Assembly: GCA_035582835.1 (NCBI GenBank)
Contig: JAYKAV010002926.1
Location: forward strand, 476,230 to 540,229
Length of the DNA: 64,000 bases
Direction: 5' to 3'
Source: Phoebastria nigripes
Lineage: Eukaryota > Chordata > Aves > Procellariiformes > Diomedeidae
Positions 37,471 to 51,235 of this stretch are shown one piece after another. Within the stretch, counting starts at the first letter, position 1, and the number at the start of each line of letters is the position of its first letter. The notes below the pieces were generated by a model. That model searched no databases, was not told where the DNA came from, and saw nothing but the letters and a program-made list of their open reading frames with translations. A program made the position numbers and the translations under genes.

Positions 37471-39080
37471 TTTATTAAGATCGGAAATAGGATTACCTCT
37501 TCTACTCTGGGGAACTGCCCACTGGAAACTAGAGCAGCAATTTTCCCGGAAGAACACCCTTTTGTGATTGTTTTTCCTTGTAACTCACGTACCCATGCCT
37601 CTAGGATTGAGGTAGGTTTTCCATCCCACTTTTTCATGTCTTCTCCATGGTCATGCAGGTAAAACCACAGGGTGGCCCATAGTGTGTATCCACTATACTC
37701 TCTCTCTTGAGCAGAGGAACCCTTACTCCTAATAGCCGAGATACTGGCCCGTACAGGTGGGGAGTAGGACATATCCTCTTTGAGTTGCTGGAACTCCCAG
37801 GGCAGTTTCTCCACAGCCAAGACACAGGCCCACAGGGAGGAAGAGAGAGTTTCTTCATATTGCCGGAGTTGGCCAGCCAATTCATCCACCGTTTGTCCCT
37901 CTCCGTCTTTCCAGGTCATTACTGCCAATGAGTTGGCATGTGACGATGGTGCGCTCCGTATAAACTTCCACCACGTGGGTCATGTGCGCTTGACTTCGTC
38001 TGGATCTTTGGATAACTGCTTATTGTCCAGGTCATTATAAATCACCTCCAGCACGGCTAATTCCCTCAGGTACTGGATACCTCTCTCCATGGTGGTCCAC
38101 TTGCCTGGGTGACATACGACATCTTCCTTGAAGGGATACCTTTCCTTCATGTGTGACAGGAATCACCTCCAGAGGCTGAGGACTTGTGCCCCTTGCCCCA
38201 ATCGCTTTGTCAATGCCCCCTTCCGTAGAAAGGGATCCCAGCTGCTTGGCTTCCCTACCCTCTAATTCCAGGCCACTGGCCCCATTATCCCAGCATCGGA
38301 GCAGCCAGGTGACAATGGGCTCGCCTGGACAACGGCTGAAATCTTTTCGCATATCTCGCAGCTCACTCAGGTATAGGGATCAGGTGGTTACCACCTTGTT
38401 TATGAGTTCTGCCTCTTCCTTCTCCTGTTCTCGTGATGGCCCTGCTTCGGAGTAGCCTGCCTCATCCACTGCTTCCTCCTTCCCCTTCTTAGTAGGAGTT
38501 TCTTCCCTTACTAAATGAGCTGATTTTCACATCCAGTATTTCTTCTTCTGTATAGGGGCACTGATACCGGCATGAGTTGGTTCTCTGGTTCAGCTGCAGT
38601 GCCAGTCGCCGAGGTTGGAGTAACTGCAGTGCCTGTCAATTTGTCGTCAGATCCAGAGAACCTTCCCTTCCCCTTGAGGGTACTGAATGGTGTTGAACCG
38701 GGCTCGGTAGGCATGGGCCAGGCCCCAGCATGTTGCAGTGATTTGTGTCTCTGGAATTGCCAAGGTGACAGCATACTTTTTCCAAATATTTTACTAGTTT
38801 TTCAGGATTCTCTACTTGTTCAGGGGTGAAGTTCCAAAACACTGAAGGTGCCCACCGTCCTAGGTACTTGCCCATACTATCCCACACACCCTGCCACTCT
38901 TAACTATCCAGCCTTGGGGCAGATCTCTGGGTGGTATTCTTAAATAGTTGTTTAACCTTAAACAAGACCTGAAAAGCATTCAGGAGACATAGCAATAGGA
39001 ACATGCTGGTTTGAACATCCCACGGATATTCAAAATTCTCAAGAGCTGTTGTAACTAGCCTGGAGGGGAAGGGGAAGGTG
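37440..39080 (-). pseudogene. ERV gag (broken)
   Basis: Several minus-strand frames in different phases (38887-38636, 38774-38511, 38352-38035, 37928-37440) form a degraded gag-like region between the LTR/PBS and protease. Segments such as WKDGEGQTVDELAGQLRQYE and IVTWLLRCWDNGASGLELEG look like capsid-type helices. I did not see a clear CCHC zinc knuckle. Assignment rests mainly on position and composition. The start codon cannot be fixed because the N-terminal part is frameshifted. Gag would have formed the particle core. Confidence 0.6.
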
Positions 39081-39507
39081 AAGGAGCGGGTGAAAGTGCC
39101 CCCACCTTGTCTACCCCATAAATTGGCTTTCCGAGGAGAAAAGGTAAAGATTGTAATTATTAATAGTTTCCAAGAGATGGTTCCCGAAGTATGGAGATGA
39201 TGGCAATGCTGAGTACAAATACCAAGTTAGTCTCACGACCTGTGATTTTATCATATCATAAGCCAGTGTTACACAGTACAGCAAAATGATAACGTTAATC
39301 CAGGCCCCAGAGGTGATGAACAGCACAACAGGGAACATACACAGCAAGTAAGGTGTTAATGTAACATGACTCTGAGAATAAGCACAACAATTCTGAGAGC
39401 AAATAAATCAACATTGCAACCAGCGACTATTAACCTAATAATGAATGCTTATAACAAATTTGTTTTAACACGCTCTGGTCAGATCTGTTGTTATCTCAAA
39501 CCTTTGA

Positions 39508-39525
39508 GCCCCACGTTGGGTGCCA
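39508..39525 (-). other. ERV primer binding site (tRNA-Lys type)
   Basis: On the minus strand the 18 bases read TGGCACCCAACGTGGGGC. This differs by one base from the tRNA-Lys1,2 primer binding site used by several betaretrovirus-like and lentiviral elements. It lies 8 bases after the LTR end, where a PBS should be, and orients the gag-side half of the element. Confidence 0.85.
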
Positions 39526-39533
39526 AAAAGGAC

Positions 39534-40069
39534 TGTTGTGGTTTAACCCGGCAGGCAGCTAAACACCACACAGCTGCTCGCTCACCACCCCCCACACACA
39601 CAGTGGGATGGGAGAGAGAATCGGAAAAAAGGTAAAACTCATGGGTTGAGATAAAGACAATTTAATAGGACAGAAAAGGAAGGGAAAATAATAATGATAA
39701 AAGAATATACAAAACACGTGATGCACAATGCAATTGCTCATCACCCGCTGACCGATGCCCAGCCAGTTCCCGAGCAGTGGCCGTGCCCCCCTGGCCAACC
39801 TCCCCAGTTTTTTGTTCAGCATGACGTCATACGGTATGGAATACCCCATTGGCCAGTTGGGTCAGCTGTCCTGGCTATGCTCCCTCCCAGCTTCTTGTGC
39901 ACCTGGCAGAGCATGGGAAGCTGAAAAGTCCTTGACTAGTGTAAACACTACTTAGCAACAACTAAAACATCAGTGTGTTATCATTATTATTCTCATCCTA
40001 AATCCAAAACACAGCACTATACCAGCTACTAGGAAGAAAATTAACTCTATCCCAGCCGAACCCAGGACA
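39534..40069 (-). repeat. Internal single LTR of the permuted ERV
   Basis: The 536-bp LTR on the minus strand begins TGTCCTGGGTTCGGCTGGG and ends CCACAACA, with the canonical TG...CA termini. It is homologous along its length to the solo LTR at 52174-52763. A polypurine-like stretch abuts its 5' end and a PBS follows its 3' end, so it serves as both the 3' LTR of the RNase H/integrase half and the 5' LTR of the gag/RT half. It contains a palindromic CRE motif (39822-39829). A TATA box at the position seen in the solo LTR appears mutated. Confidence 0.88.
39822..39829. promoter_or_regulatory. CRE/ATF palindrome in ERV LTR
   Basis: TGACGTCA, the full cAMP response element palindrome, lies in the presumed U3 promoter region of the LTR. 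In the solo LTR the matching site is TGATGTCA, as expected after CpG decay. Confidence 0.5.
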
Positions 40070-40086
40070 GTATCCACCCCTTATTC
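40070..40086 (-). other. Possible ERV polypurine tract
   Basis: On the minus strand GAATAAGGGGTGGATAC directly precedes the LTR start. A purine-rich tract in this position primes plus-strand DNA synthesis. It is interrupted by T residues, so it is weak or decayed. Confidence 0.45.
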
Positions 40087-40489
40087 TATACCATCTATGT
40101 CATGCCCAGGTCCCACACTTTCCAATACCTCCCAATTAATCACCACCACCTTTCCTGTCTTTTGATATATACACATAGATATTATTCCCTTAGTCTATGG
40201 GCCATGCCTCTAAAATGTCCGATGAGTTCATTTAGTCCATGACTTTGGGCTCCATCTGTCTTAGCAGTCTTTCAGGGCAGGAGAGATGGTGTGTGGTGTT
40301 GGATTGCTGCATGCTGAAGCCAGTTCTGGTTCCATCACCGCTGCACTTGTCCAGTTCTATCATCGCTGCACTTTGCTCGGTTTCATCAAAATTCATTCTT
40401 CATTAATTTGGGTGATTCTTATTGCAATACCGTTGATATGGTATATAGCGACCATAGTAGCGATGACATACAGTATTATATAGCAATTA

Positions 40490-41641
40490 ACATCATACAA
40501 TTCAAATCATTGGCTATTCTCACCCAAAATCAAATCCCCTTGAGGTACACATCAGAATTCCCCATCCTTCTGCATTACCCACCAAGTGCGTCCAGGTCCT
40601 TGTGCAAAAGCAATCCCACGGATGGGTTTGCCTTCGCCCGAGGCAGGAGTAACCCAGACTGTCTTCCCCAGCATATTTTTTATGTGCACTACAGGGACTT
40701 TATCCCCTTCTACAGTACGTAAGGGTTTTGATTGGGCAGGGCCAGCTCAATTAGCAGATCCCCTAGTGTTGACTAGCCAGATAGCTTTTGCTAAATGTGT
40801 ATCCCAATGCTTGAATGTCCCACCACCCATTACTCTCAGTGTAGTCTTTAGCAGTCCATTGTATCGTTCGATTTTCCTGGAGGCTGGTGCATGATGGGGG
40901 ATGTGATATACCCATTCAATGCCATGCTCCTTGGCCCAGGTGTCTATGAGGGTGTTTCGGAAATGAGTCCTGTCTGACTCAATTCTTTCTGGCGTGCCAT
41001 GTCGCCATAGCACTTGCTTTTCAAGGCCCAGGATAGAGTTCCAGGCAGTGGTGTGGGGCACAGAATATGTTTCCAGCTATCCAGTGGTTGCTTCCACCAT
41101 GGTGAGCACATGGCGCTTGCCTTGGTGGGTTTGTGGGAGTGTGATATAATTAATCTGCTAGGCCTCCCCATATTTATATTCTAGCTATTGTCCTCCATAC
41201 CAAAAGAGGCTTTATTCACTCGGCTCGCTTGATTACAGTGCACGTTTCACGTTCATGGATNNCCTGTGCCATAGTGTCCATGGTCAAGTCCACCCCTCGA
41301 TCTCGAGCCCATCTATATGTTGCATCTCTTCCTTGATGGCCTGANGTGTNANGGGCCCACCAAGCTATAAATAATTCACCCTTATGTTGCCAGTCCAGAT
41401 CTACCTGAGCCACTTCAATCTTAGCAGCCTGGTCTACCTGCTGGTTGCTTTGATGTTCTTCAGTGGCCTGACTCTTGGATATGTGAGCATCTACATGACG
41501 TGTACTCTTACAATCAAGTTCTCTACCCGGGCAGCGATATCTTGCCACAATGCGGCAGCCCAGATGGGTTTCCCTCTGTGCTGCCAGTTGTTCTGCTTCC
41601 ATTGCTGCAACCACCCCCACAGGGCATTTGCCACCATCCAT
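40490..41641 (-). pseudogene. ERV integrase (broken)
   Basis: The minus-strand frame 41641-41216 carries the end of RNase H and the N-terminal integrase zinc region (SGHQGRDATYRWARDRGV and a downstream CT-containing segment). The frame 41061-40747 has the catalytic core end: the second acidic residue in RIESDRTHF (residue 30) and Glu in KIERYNGLL (residue 65). That spacing is one residue short of D-35-E. The first catalytic Asp appears as Asn (codon at 41149-41151), preceded two codons earlier by TAG (41158-41160). NN and N bases fall in the zinc region. A C-terminal part continues to about 40500 in shifted frames. No env follows. Confidence 0.88.
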
Positions 41642-42240
41642 GAGTCAGTATAGAGGTAGAGCACTGGCCACTTTTCTTGGTCAGCAATGTCTAAAGCCAG
41701 CTGGATGGCCTTCACTTCTGCAAATTGGCTTGATTCACCTTCTCTTTCAGCAGTTTCTGCGACTTGTCGTATAGGACTCCATACAGCAGACTTCCACCTC
41801 CGATGCTTTCCCACAAGACGACAGGACCCATCAGTGAACAGGGCATATTGCTTCTCATTTTCTGGTAGTTTATTATACAGTGGGGCCTCCTCAGCACGCA
41901 TCAGCTCCTCCTCTGGGGACATTCTGAAATCTTTGCCTTCTGGCCAGTTCGTGATTGCTTCCAAGATTCCCGGGCAACAGGTTTCCTGTTAGGGCCCATT
42001 GTGTGATTAGTGCGACCCACTTACTCCACGTAGCATCAGTTGCATGATGTGTAGAGGGGACCCTCCCTTTGAACATCCAGCCCAGCACTGGCAGTCGGGG
42101 TGCCAGGAGGAGCTGTGCTTCAGTACCAACCACTTCCGAAGCAGCTCGAACTCCTTCACGTGCTGCCAATATCTCTTTTTCGGTTGGAGTATAGCGGGCC
42201 TTGGATCCTCTGTATCCCCGACTCCAAAACCCTAGGGATG
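41491..42240 (-). pseudogene. ERV RT/RNase H connection and RNase H (broken)
   Basis: The minus-strand frame 41964-41491 contains an RNase H domain with all three expected acidic residues: Asp45 in LFTDGS, Glu83 in FAEVKA, Asp107 in YTDSWM. Upstream, 42240-41891 holds the connection region in shifted frames (GFWSRGYRGSK, EGVRAASEVVGTEAQLLLAP, LITQWALTGN). This half belongs directly behind the RT, but in the window it lies about 5 kb away on the other side of the LTR. It would have degraded the RNA strand during reverse transcription. Confidence 0.9.
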
Positions 42241-42430
42241 TGCCTCCTTTGACTCAGAATAAGTCAGTTATTGTGGCTTCAGTGTTCGTAGTTAGCCACT
42301 GAAGGAAAATGTGCAGTCATTTGGCTTGTGCTTTTATGGCTGCCTTGTCTGGCAGATGACTCAACCTATGGATTTTCCCCTGTAGCTTGACTAGTTTGTT
42401 TCAACACACGGCAAAGCTGTGGAAAGCAAA
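42241..42430 (-). other. Coding-like stretch of unknown origin next to the ERV
   Basis: In the frame that runs into GFWSRGYRGSK, the minus strand stays readable for about 160 more bases, broken only by TGA stops: segments such as LVKLQGKIHRLSHLPDKAAI and LHIFLQWLTTNTEATITDLF. I do not recognise it. It could be further retroviral sequence joined at the ERV edge, or chance. Confidence 0.4.
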
Positions 42431-45400
42431 TGTAAATCATGCAATGTATAAAATTTTACCAATTCACAGGTTTACAAAGTGCCCCCCCCCCCAGCTTTCC
42501 CAAAGGGTTTGATTGAGACATCAAAATCTCTTGATAAAAATGCTCTTTTGGTGGCTTAAAAAAACAACCCATATGCATCAGACTGAGTTGATCCATAAGG
42601 ACCTGATCATAAACTAGAGCTGATTCACAAAATTACATATCATTTTATAGAAGGTAAGAAAGTAAAAAATGTTAAATAGACTAAACAACTAAAATAGAGC
42701 TGGGACTCAGAGGACTGTGATTCCATTGCTGTCTCTACCACTTGTTTTCTGGATAACATTATATAAGTCATTTTATTTTTGTACTTAAGTTTTCTCATTT
42801 GTTAAATGAAATATTGGCACTGATCTCCTCTGTAAGCTGCTTTGAGATCTGCCAGTCAAAAATACAGCCTAGGATCTGGGAATCACAAAACGTAGAGGTT
42901 TGTAGTCTTCTAGCCAGTAGTTCGTACCTCAGTCTGCATCTTCTCTGTAGTTACTGGGCAGAACTGGAGGAGAGTTTGCCAACAGTCTTACAGGCCAGCG
43001 TGTTTTATCCATTGTACTAGCAAGAGAAGCTAAACCCTGTAAGCAGCCTGGTTTCTGATGAAGGTTAGTCATGTTTGTACTGCCGCATTTTGCCAGGGGT
43101 TCTCCCAGAGGAGGATGATTGTAGGTTATTGTCCATGAGGTTGATAGCTCTGCAGGCNGAGATGGCCACTCCAGCACTCGGCCACACTCCTCCTCTCCTC
43201 CTCCAAAACACTACATTCATGGAACTTCTTTGTTACTGGTAAAATGATACATAGCACAGATTTCTTGTTATAGAGAGACTGTCTACTTTATTAATCTCCT
43301 TATTAGTTTAAAGACAGAACTGGAAATCAATTCTCCATTTCCTGTGCCTGGAATCTCTGGTGCTCAGACAACCCATGACACCGAGGCTGGCCTGCCTGTG
43401 ACAACTCCACGCAGTGGAAGTCCCAGAGCCAGATTTTCTCAGTNCTGTATCTGCAGTAATAACCTCTGACACAGTTCAGCTGATGTGCAAGGAGCCAATG
43501 CAGCTACCTCGGCGTGGGCCTTATTAACTTGGATGCAGTGCTGTGCAAATGCAGCTGTAACTGTTTCTCTGTGTGAGCATTTACCTGGAGCCACTGTGTG
43601 CTTGAACTAAGGAGTCCTACTGAAATTAGTTGTTTGATAGATTGTGTTTAGAGAAACCTGAGGGGATGTGGTGAATTTCCCTTATCTACATTATCTTTGC
43701 CCCTCATTTTTCTGGATAAAGCAGAACAGCCTGCAGCTTTCCTGGTAAAAGCATGCTTTTTTCTCTGTGGCACAATTAGTCTTTTAACCTTTCCTGACAG
43801 TTCTTTTGTGGTGGGTATAGCCAGGATATAAGGAAGATGAAAAGACATTTTGAGTGCAAATGCAACATAGCTAGGTTAGAGACAAGGAAAAGACTTGAAG
43901 GATTTGATTACATTAAATAAAGAAGCAATAAGGTTTGCATTATCTCATTGTTTTTCAGTTACTGGTAAATTAAGCTTCAGGAATGGTTTGAGGTTTAGTT
44001 GCTAATTCAGGGTACATGAGCTCCAGAGATTCAGAAGGACATGGATAGTTCACGTTTCCATCATGTGTAAGCAATAGCTCTTTTTCATGTGGTTACTCTT
44101 TAGTACTGAGAAACAGAAATGTTGTTTTCCATTTGCAGATAGATCCAGAAAATAAAAGTAGGGTAAGCACTTATTGGAGTGTCAGTATTGCACTGGCCTT
44201 TTGCAGAAGAAAATTTATGCACAATTTAGCTATAAAATGAGAGGTTGACTCACATAAACACGTTCATCATATGAAACTCAGGTGCCCAGCAAAAGTAAAA
44301 ATATCTAAAGGAAGGCTGGCAAGAGAAGGCTCACTCCTGTAGATCTTCACCTGAAGAGAATTACCAGTTCTGGTTTTGAAGTCTAATGCAAGTTTATTTG
44401 TACCAGGTTGCTCTTCTTTCTGAAAATCAATTTTCATCCTTTTTTTTTTCTTTTCCTTGCTTAATTTCTGTTCTTGGGTGATGTGCAAGTATTTCACACA
44501 TCTCTGAACACCCGTTTTGTATTTTATGACAATCTGCAAGCAGGCCTGCTGGACTGTTCCACTTCCCATACACTTTACAATCGGGGCTGCTTAAGAAAGG
44601 CCAGTGCTTTCTTAAATGAGTGTTAGAAATTTCCTTTAAAATATAATTAAATCTCATAAGCTTTGCAGGAAGAGTAAGCAGACAGAGTATTATCAAAGAG
44701 GGACTCGTGGAACATGCTCCTTCATCTTTTGATGCCTGAACGAAATGCCTTGGCTCTGAGTAGAATGTATCCTCTATTAAGTCCCAATAACATTTGCAGG
44801 GGCTGCAGGGGTAAATCCCTGTAGTCTATAACTATTTAACATCCATCAGTTTCCAGGAAATCTGGAAAATGTGGAAATCTGCACAAACAGTTGCTCCGTG
44901 TCAGCACTCTAAATGTTTCCTTTCAGTTTTAATTTGGAAAATGGACTGAAAATGAANCTTATCTGACAGAATTTTCTATGGTTTCATAGTGAGGAAGTAT
45001 GGAGATTCCCCTTAAAAACTCAGTAAAACTCAGTAACTGTCTGAAAACGTGGAATGAATTTTGACCATATATGAGATAAGATGCATTTCAATATTCAGAA
45101 CATAACTCAAAGGAGATTAAAAAGAAAACAACAACAAAACTTGGTTGGGTGGGTCATTACCGTTCCTTCAGAAGAAGTGTGTGGGGATCCGGAGTAAGTT
45201 CTCAGGTGGGATGCCAGTGTGGTTAGATATCAGAAGAGGTGGGATAAGTCCTCAGCACAACATTGGAAGATGCCACGTATGTGACCCGACATTGTATCTT
45301 TGTCTCTCTGAGAATTCTTCATATTAGAGATGGATATAAGAAAAGAAAACGAGCCAACAATAATCTTATTACTCATATTGGAATTTGCCTCCAGGACTAA

Positions 45401-48353
45401 CTTAGGAATTATTTTACCTTTTCTCTTTAATGTGCTGAGACTTTGTGGACTTTTGTCTCCTGGCCTTTGTAAGAGCCATTCCTTTCATATTAATGACACA
45501 TGAGCTCATCGGATTCCTGAACTGAAGAGGCATCGTGCTGGAATGCCACAGTGTCCACCTCTGAGCCTGCAGATATGCAGAGCAAATTTGCCACAACGCC
45601 AAATGACACGGTGGCAAAGAGGCGGTCTGCAAAGTTTGCAGATGCAAGTCGGATAAGAAGAACAGCATTAGCTATCCCAACCTGCATGGCCAACCTTTCT
45701 GACAATGGATCGCTTCATGTCATCACATTAGTCCGTTCAAATGTTCTGTCATTTATGTGAGTAGGGGTTAAATATGCACACCAAACTAAAGACAGGCATT
45801 TGTTAATGAAGGCTGATAGAGGTGTGGATTTGATCCACTGCCAAAGTTTTGTAAAGATGATCTGATCTACTGCTAGGTTATTGCTCTGTAGATGTAGCTC
45901 ATTACAGGACATGTTGATCATGTCCTGCACTGAGCCAACACAAGGNTATGTGCTACTAGCATATAGACACACACCTCTGGTGCATATGCCTGACACGCTG
46001 CCAGTTTTGCTTAAAATTCATAGTGTATGAGGCCAGGCAGAGTTGCTGTAACCATCTGGTCAGCTTTTTTGCAAAATACACATTCTTAGAACTTTCTTGC
46101 ATTATAAAAAAAAAAAAAAATGTTCTTTGTTTAAAAAGTGCTAGTGCTGGTGATTCCACCAAAATTCAGAAATCATGAATCAGTACATTTTCCTCTGCAT
46201 GTTGTCCCTCCCTCCAAATCACAAGATTGCAAATCACAATATTTTACGCTATAAGAATGGATTTTTAGTTCCTTTAGTGAGTAGTTTCTGGCCTTCAGGA
46301 TGCTCACGAGTGTCTTCATAACAATGGAGGTTTTAGCTGTCCTTTAAAACAAGCTGTACCACAACCTCTGGAACCCACGATGCCTGGTTTGTTTCTTACA
46401 AATTTAGGTTTCATGACTGAATTCTCTGTTGTCTAGTAAGATGCGTGTTCAGAGTGAAGCCTTTCCCATGACTAGGCCCTTCTGAATACCTTCCCCTTTT
46501 TAGATTCTCTGGTATCTAATAATGGTTGAGATTAGGTCCAATCTCTCCCACTGTAGAAGGACTACCAGATTCTCCAGCTGCGTCCACCTGCCAAATATCA
46601 TTCTCCCTTAGAAGAGCTGCCAAGGGCAGAAATCCTGTACCGCAGTGCAGCCTCATTTGTTCAGCTTGTCTTTCAGGTGGCCAAAAGTTCATCTGCATAA
46701 TTAAACAGACAGAAGCTTTAAAACTGGTGCAACAGAATGTGTAAATTTGTCTTACAAATGGAAGCAAGTTTTCAGTAGTCTCGTGAAAGGAAAATGACTT
46801 TTTCAAATTTGACGTGAACCATGTTATATTAATCTCTCTTAAGACCTTTGAATATTTTTTCACAAGCTACTGCATCAAGAAGGGCACACTTAAACCCAGC
46901 CGATGTGTTTGAGTGAGATAAGGTTTGCGAGATTTTCAATCTTTTTAATCCCATCAGGTGCTTCCCCTATTTATGATTTAAAGTTTCTCATACTATAGCC
47001 AATTTAGCCCACAAGGCATGGTTACCAAAGCGTCCCCTATAGAATGATAAAAACCATTCTTCCCCTGTACACATAGATTACAATTTTGTCGAGGTACATC
47101 ATTCTCCATCTGAATCCAAGGAAGGGCTGTCATAAAAAGTAGAGCTGCATTAGTTCAACCAGATAAGAGAGAGCCCAGTAACAAAGGGTCATTATGGGTC
47201 CTGCCTTACTCTGCTGCTATATGATAAGGATGAGAGTAAATTAAATTTCCTGTGACTCACCTGCAATTGGAGGAAAATTTATTGCTTAGTCGCTGCTACA
47301 GCATATGGATTTGTCTCTCCCTGTGTACACAGACATGCAGTAAGTATGCAGAGTGTCCCACTGAGGAGAACGAGCCTGTTATTTTGCAACAGACTGTTGT
47401 GAAAACAGGCTGTTTCAGGGCACCTGCAGCCTCCAGAAGGAAAGGGAGTTAGCTGGGTAGTGTGGCAACTTCTGCAAATGGGTCAAAGAGTAGTGTTGTT
47501 AAAAGCCAGAAAGCAGGTGCACACAATGTCCTTTCTGAGTGGATGAACGGTGTCAATAGGCAGGCAAACCAGAGCAGCTCCCCTACTCATTAATTCTGTC
47601 TCTCCTTCCACCTTTTCCTGTTTATTAACTCCCTCCCGCATTTCCCCTCTCTGCCAGAGCACGTTACTCAGACTCAATCATTGTCTCTGAAAGGGAAGGG
47701 TGTTGAAAGAAAGGGCCAGAGCAAGACCTTGCATTTGCCACCTCTCCCAAGCTATCTTTCCTGCCAGAAAGAAATCGAACAAGCATTTTACACTTCCTTG
47801 GAAAGATAAATGTAAGTCAAGTTTAAGGAAGGTATGTGCCTTCCAGCCAGGATTTACCTTTGTGCTCCTTATTCTGTCAAAAAAACTTGTTTTTTTCTGA
47901 AGGGACTGTCTCACCCATGCTCTAAATCCTTCAGGAAGAAATAAACACAAAAGTTTTCGTTTTGTTTTAACTGGCTTTTCTAAGGAGAGCAATTTGTTTC
48001 TTGTTGCTTTTTGTAAGTTTTGATATATTTTAAGTGGGACTGTTATGCTTGGCTGACCATGGTGGCAGCTTGATGGACCGTATAGTTGCCCTGTGAGGAC
48101 AGTAGCAAACGCCTCCCTTTTGATAGGTATCCATGACTTACCATAGTCCGTGTTTCTCAGTGCACTGCTGGACCACAGAAGTGTCGCCTGTGGTCCTAGG
48201 CCCTGTCCAGAATGGACAAGGGGCCAGAGGACCTTCTCTTACACCTCTCTTCAGATCAGAGAGTCAGGTATTGTAAGTCTCTGCAGAGATACCAAAGCTG
48301 GGTGCAGGGGAGGAAGGGTTTGTGGGCTGGAGAGCTCACACGCTTTGGCCATG
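42431..48353. other. HECW2 large intron, middle part
   Basis: Noncoding stretch with a C11 run at 42482-42492 and an A14 run at about 46107-46120. A CpG-richer block at about 45490-45760 is open on both strands but unrecognised. The stretch 43270-43470 reads open in one + frame without matching anything I know. No gene supported. Confidence 0.65.
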
Positions 48354-48441
48354 TGTCCTGGTTTCAGCTGGGATAGAGTTAATTTTCTTCCTAGTAGCTG
48401 GTATAGTGCTGTGTTTTGGATTTAGGATGAGAATAATGAGA
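48354..48441 (+). repeat. Truncated LTR fragment (5' end, sense orientation)
   Basis: TGTCCTGGTTTCAGCTGGGA and the following about 70 bases match the 5' end of the ERV LTR (reverse complement of 39982-40069) and of the solo LTR, including GAGTTAATTTTCTTCCTAGT. Similarity stops near GAATAATGA. It is in the orientation opposite to the other two copies. Confidence 0.8.
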
Positions 48442-50904
<2,463 letters not shown>

Positions 50905-51235
50905 TAAGTATAAGCATGCAACCATGCAGAAACAGTGATCCCACAGGGAGTCCTACAGAGACACAGACCCTTGTGGAGTTGCTTTGAGCGCTCTGACCTT
51001 CAAGTCCTTTCNGCTGTTGGTTGGTTGGTCTGTGATAGAAAACAAACATGTTTTAATTTTTCTTTACTTTCTCCAAGAACTTGCCCTTCATAAATACTAA
51101 GTTGATAAAAGTGCATAAGTATGACATTTAGGAACACACATTTGAAAGTACTCACCCATAATTCCAGAGTTTGCTACCGATGAAAAGTTGTAAAACTTCA
51201 ACTGCATGGAAGACTGAAAGGCATCTTTGATAGAA

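Larger units (their letters stand above)
35975..42240 (-). mobile_element. Antisense endogenous retrovirus with circularly permuted gene order
   Basis: Old avian endogenous retrovirus on the minus strand, opposite to HECW2. Reading along the minus strand the parts are: pol connection and RNase H (42240-41491), integrase (41641-40500), a 3' untranslated stretch (40490-40086), a polypurine-like tract, one LTR (40069-39534), a lysine-type primer binding site (39525-39508), leader and gag (about 39080-37440), protease (about 37470-36890) and reverse transcriptase (about 36850-35975). A standard provirus would have two outer LTRs and RT directly before RNase H. Here there is a single internal LTR, and both outer ends lie in the RT/RNase H connection. 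Stops and frameshifts are found in every gene. No env was seen between integrase and LTR, only about 420 bp. The right border is uncertain and may extend to about 42430. Confidence 0.85.

Noticed and set aside
40331..40388. Imperfect direct repeat (TCCAGTTCT...GCTGCACTT) in the ERV 3' stretch
   Set aside because: Only about two diverged copies; too weak to list as a separate repeat.
43270..43470. Long open + frame with Pro/Ser-rich content
   Set aside because: Ends in TGA without a donor, no homology recognised, contains N; could not be supported as an exon.
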